From Clostridia bacterium (GTDB lineage: Bacteria; Bacillota; Clostridia; Oscillospirales; Acutalibacteraceae), in NCBI GenBank assembly GCA_900769375.1, contig CAAGGN010000160.1:1-7494 (forward strand): a stretch of DNA of 7,494 nucleotides. The letters are read 5' to 3'. The position numbers were made by a program, and so were the translations under genes. The notes under the pieces were generated by a model. That model did not search any database. It was not told the DNA's origin and saw only the letters and a list, made by a program, of their open reading frames with translations. Of this stretch, positions 6,762-7,494 are shown piece by piece; position 1 is the first letter of the stretch; the number at the start of each line of letters is the position of its first letter.

Positions 6762-7494
6762 TTTGCTTAAAAAACTCTGCCTTTTAGATGGAACAAGCGG
6801 TGACGAAGGCGCGGTCCGTGATTTTATAATTAACGAAATTAAGGATTTTTGCGAATATAAGGTCGACAACCTTGGAAACATCATCGCCTTTAAAAAGGGT
6901 AAAAACACGACTGACCGCAAAATTATGCTCGACGCTCATATGGATGAGGTTGGTCTAATCATAACCTCTGTAACGGGTGACGGATTTTTGAAATTCACCA
7001 CCGTTGGCGGTATTGACCCTGCGGTTATGATTTCCCGCAAGGTTAAGATAAACGGAAATATAAACGGTGTTATCGGTATTAAGCCCGTTCACCTTTGTCA
7101 CGGTGAGGAAGGTAAGAAATTACCCAAAACCGACGCCCTTTATATCGATATTGGCGCTAAGGATAAGGAAGACGCTTTATCCAAAGTTTCCCTTGGTGAT
7201 ACTGCGGTTATGTGCAGTGATTATGTGGTAGCGGGAGAAAAAATTCTCTCCAAAGCCCTTGATGACCGTATCGGTTGCGCAATTCTTATTTCCCTTTTAA
7301 AAGAGGAAGCAGAATATGATTTCTACGCCACCTTCTCGGTGCAAGAGGAGGTAGGTCTGCGAGGAGCCGCCGTTGCAACCTATGGCGTTAATCCCGATTT
7401 TGCCATAATTCTTGAAGGCACCACGGCCGCCGATATTGCGGACGTGCCCCATGAAAAGCAGGTTTGCGAATTAGGTAAGGGCGCCGCCGTTTCC
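6754..7494 (+). CDS. M42-family metallo-aminopeptidase, second paralogue (3' end beyond window)
   Basis: This is a second, clearly different M42 peptidase, open to the last base of the window with 247 codons visible; about 90-100 C-terminal residues, including the last His ligand, are missing. Motifs: DGTSGDEGAVR at 12-22 (canonical GxSGxE region), DAHMDEVGL with His62 and Asp64, SKALDDRIG with Asp170/Asp171, VQEEVGLRGA with Glu198/Glu199, and IILEGTTAADI, where Glu221 occupies the ligand position held by Asp224 in the first paralogue. The ATG lies inside the end of the preceding gene (8-base overlap) and follows AAGGGGGG at 6738-6745 with an 8-base spacer, so it has its own ribosome binding site. 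It should share the cytoplasmic peptide-degrading role of its neighbour, perhaps with a different residue preference or as a partner subunit. Confidence 0.94.
   Translation, partial: MFDLLKKLCLLDGTSGDEGAVRDFIINEIKDFCEYKVDNLGNIIAFKKGKNTTDRKIMLDAHMDEVGLIITSVTGDGFLKFTTVGGIDPAVMISRKVKINGNINGVIGIKPVHLCHGEEGKKLPKTDALYIDIGAKDKEDALSKVSLGDTAVMCSDYVVAGEKILSKALDDRIGCAILISLLKEEAEYDFYATFSVQEEVGLRGAAVATYGVNPDFAIILEGTTAADIADVPHEKQVCELGKGAAVS

Overview
The window looks like one end of a metagenomic or draft-genome contig from a low-to-mid GC Firmicute, most likely a gut-type clostridial lineage. The grounds are an OmpR-family regulator with a PhoR/ResE-like kinase, strong purine-rich ribosome binding sites, TTG start codons, a VanY-type carboxypeptidase and tandem M42 peptidases. 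The genus cannot be fixed from this sequence. Bases 1-18 are not biological: they match the 3' end of the Illumina TruSeq read-2 adapter, so the contig edge is at position 1.

Layout. On the minus strand (19-1531) lies a two-component system in the order response regulator, then sensor kinase. The kinase is cut by the adapter just before its H-box. A 175-base divergent intergenic region (1532-1706) holds two back-to-back sigma-A type promoters, each with a 17-base spacer and an extended -10. It also holds four short hexamers at an exact 11-base pitch over the regulator promoter, a plausible site for an OmpR/PhoB-class regulator. On the plus strand (1707-7494) is a tightly packed run of five genes: lepA (elongation factor 4), a membrane-anchored M15/VanY D,D-carboxypeptidase, murD, and two different M42 metallopeptidases. 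The last is cut by the window end. Gaps are 15 and 22 bases, then a 1-base overlap and an 8-base overlap. No terminator was seen between the genes, so they probably form one transcription unit from the promoter at 1642-1670.

How the genes may work together. MurD adds D-Glu to UDP-MurNAc-L-Ala in the cytoplasm, and the M15 enzyme would trim terminal D-Ala from wall peptides outside the membrane. The M42 enzymes are cytoplasmic aminopeptidases that usually form tetrahedral dodecamers and finish peptide breakdown. LepA is a ribosome-associated GTPase. Wall synthesis or turnover together with peptide recycling is a reasonable theme, but it is inferred from gene order. All genes look intact apart from the two cut by the edges. 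I found no RNA gene, mobile element, CRISPR array, defence system or clearly new system. The most unusual points are the phased repeat, the paired M42 paralogues with different metal-site residues, and murD in a lepA operon.
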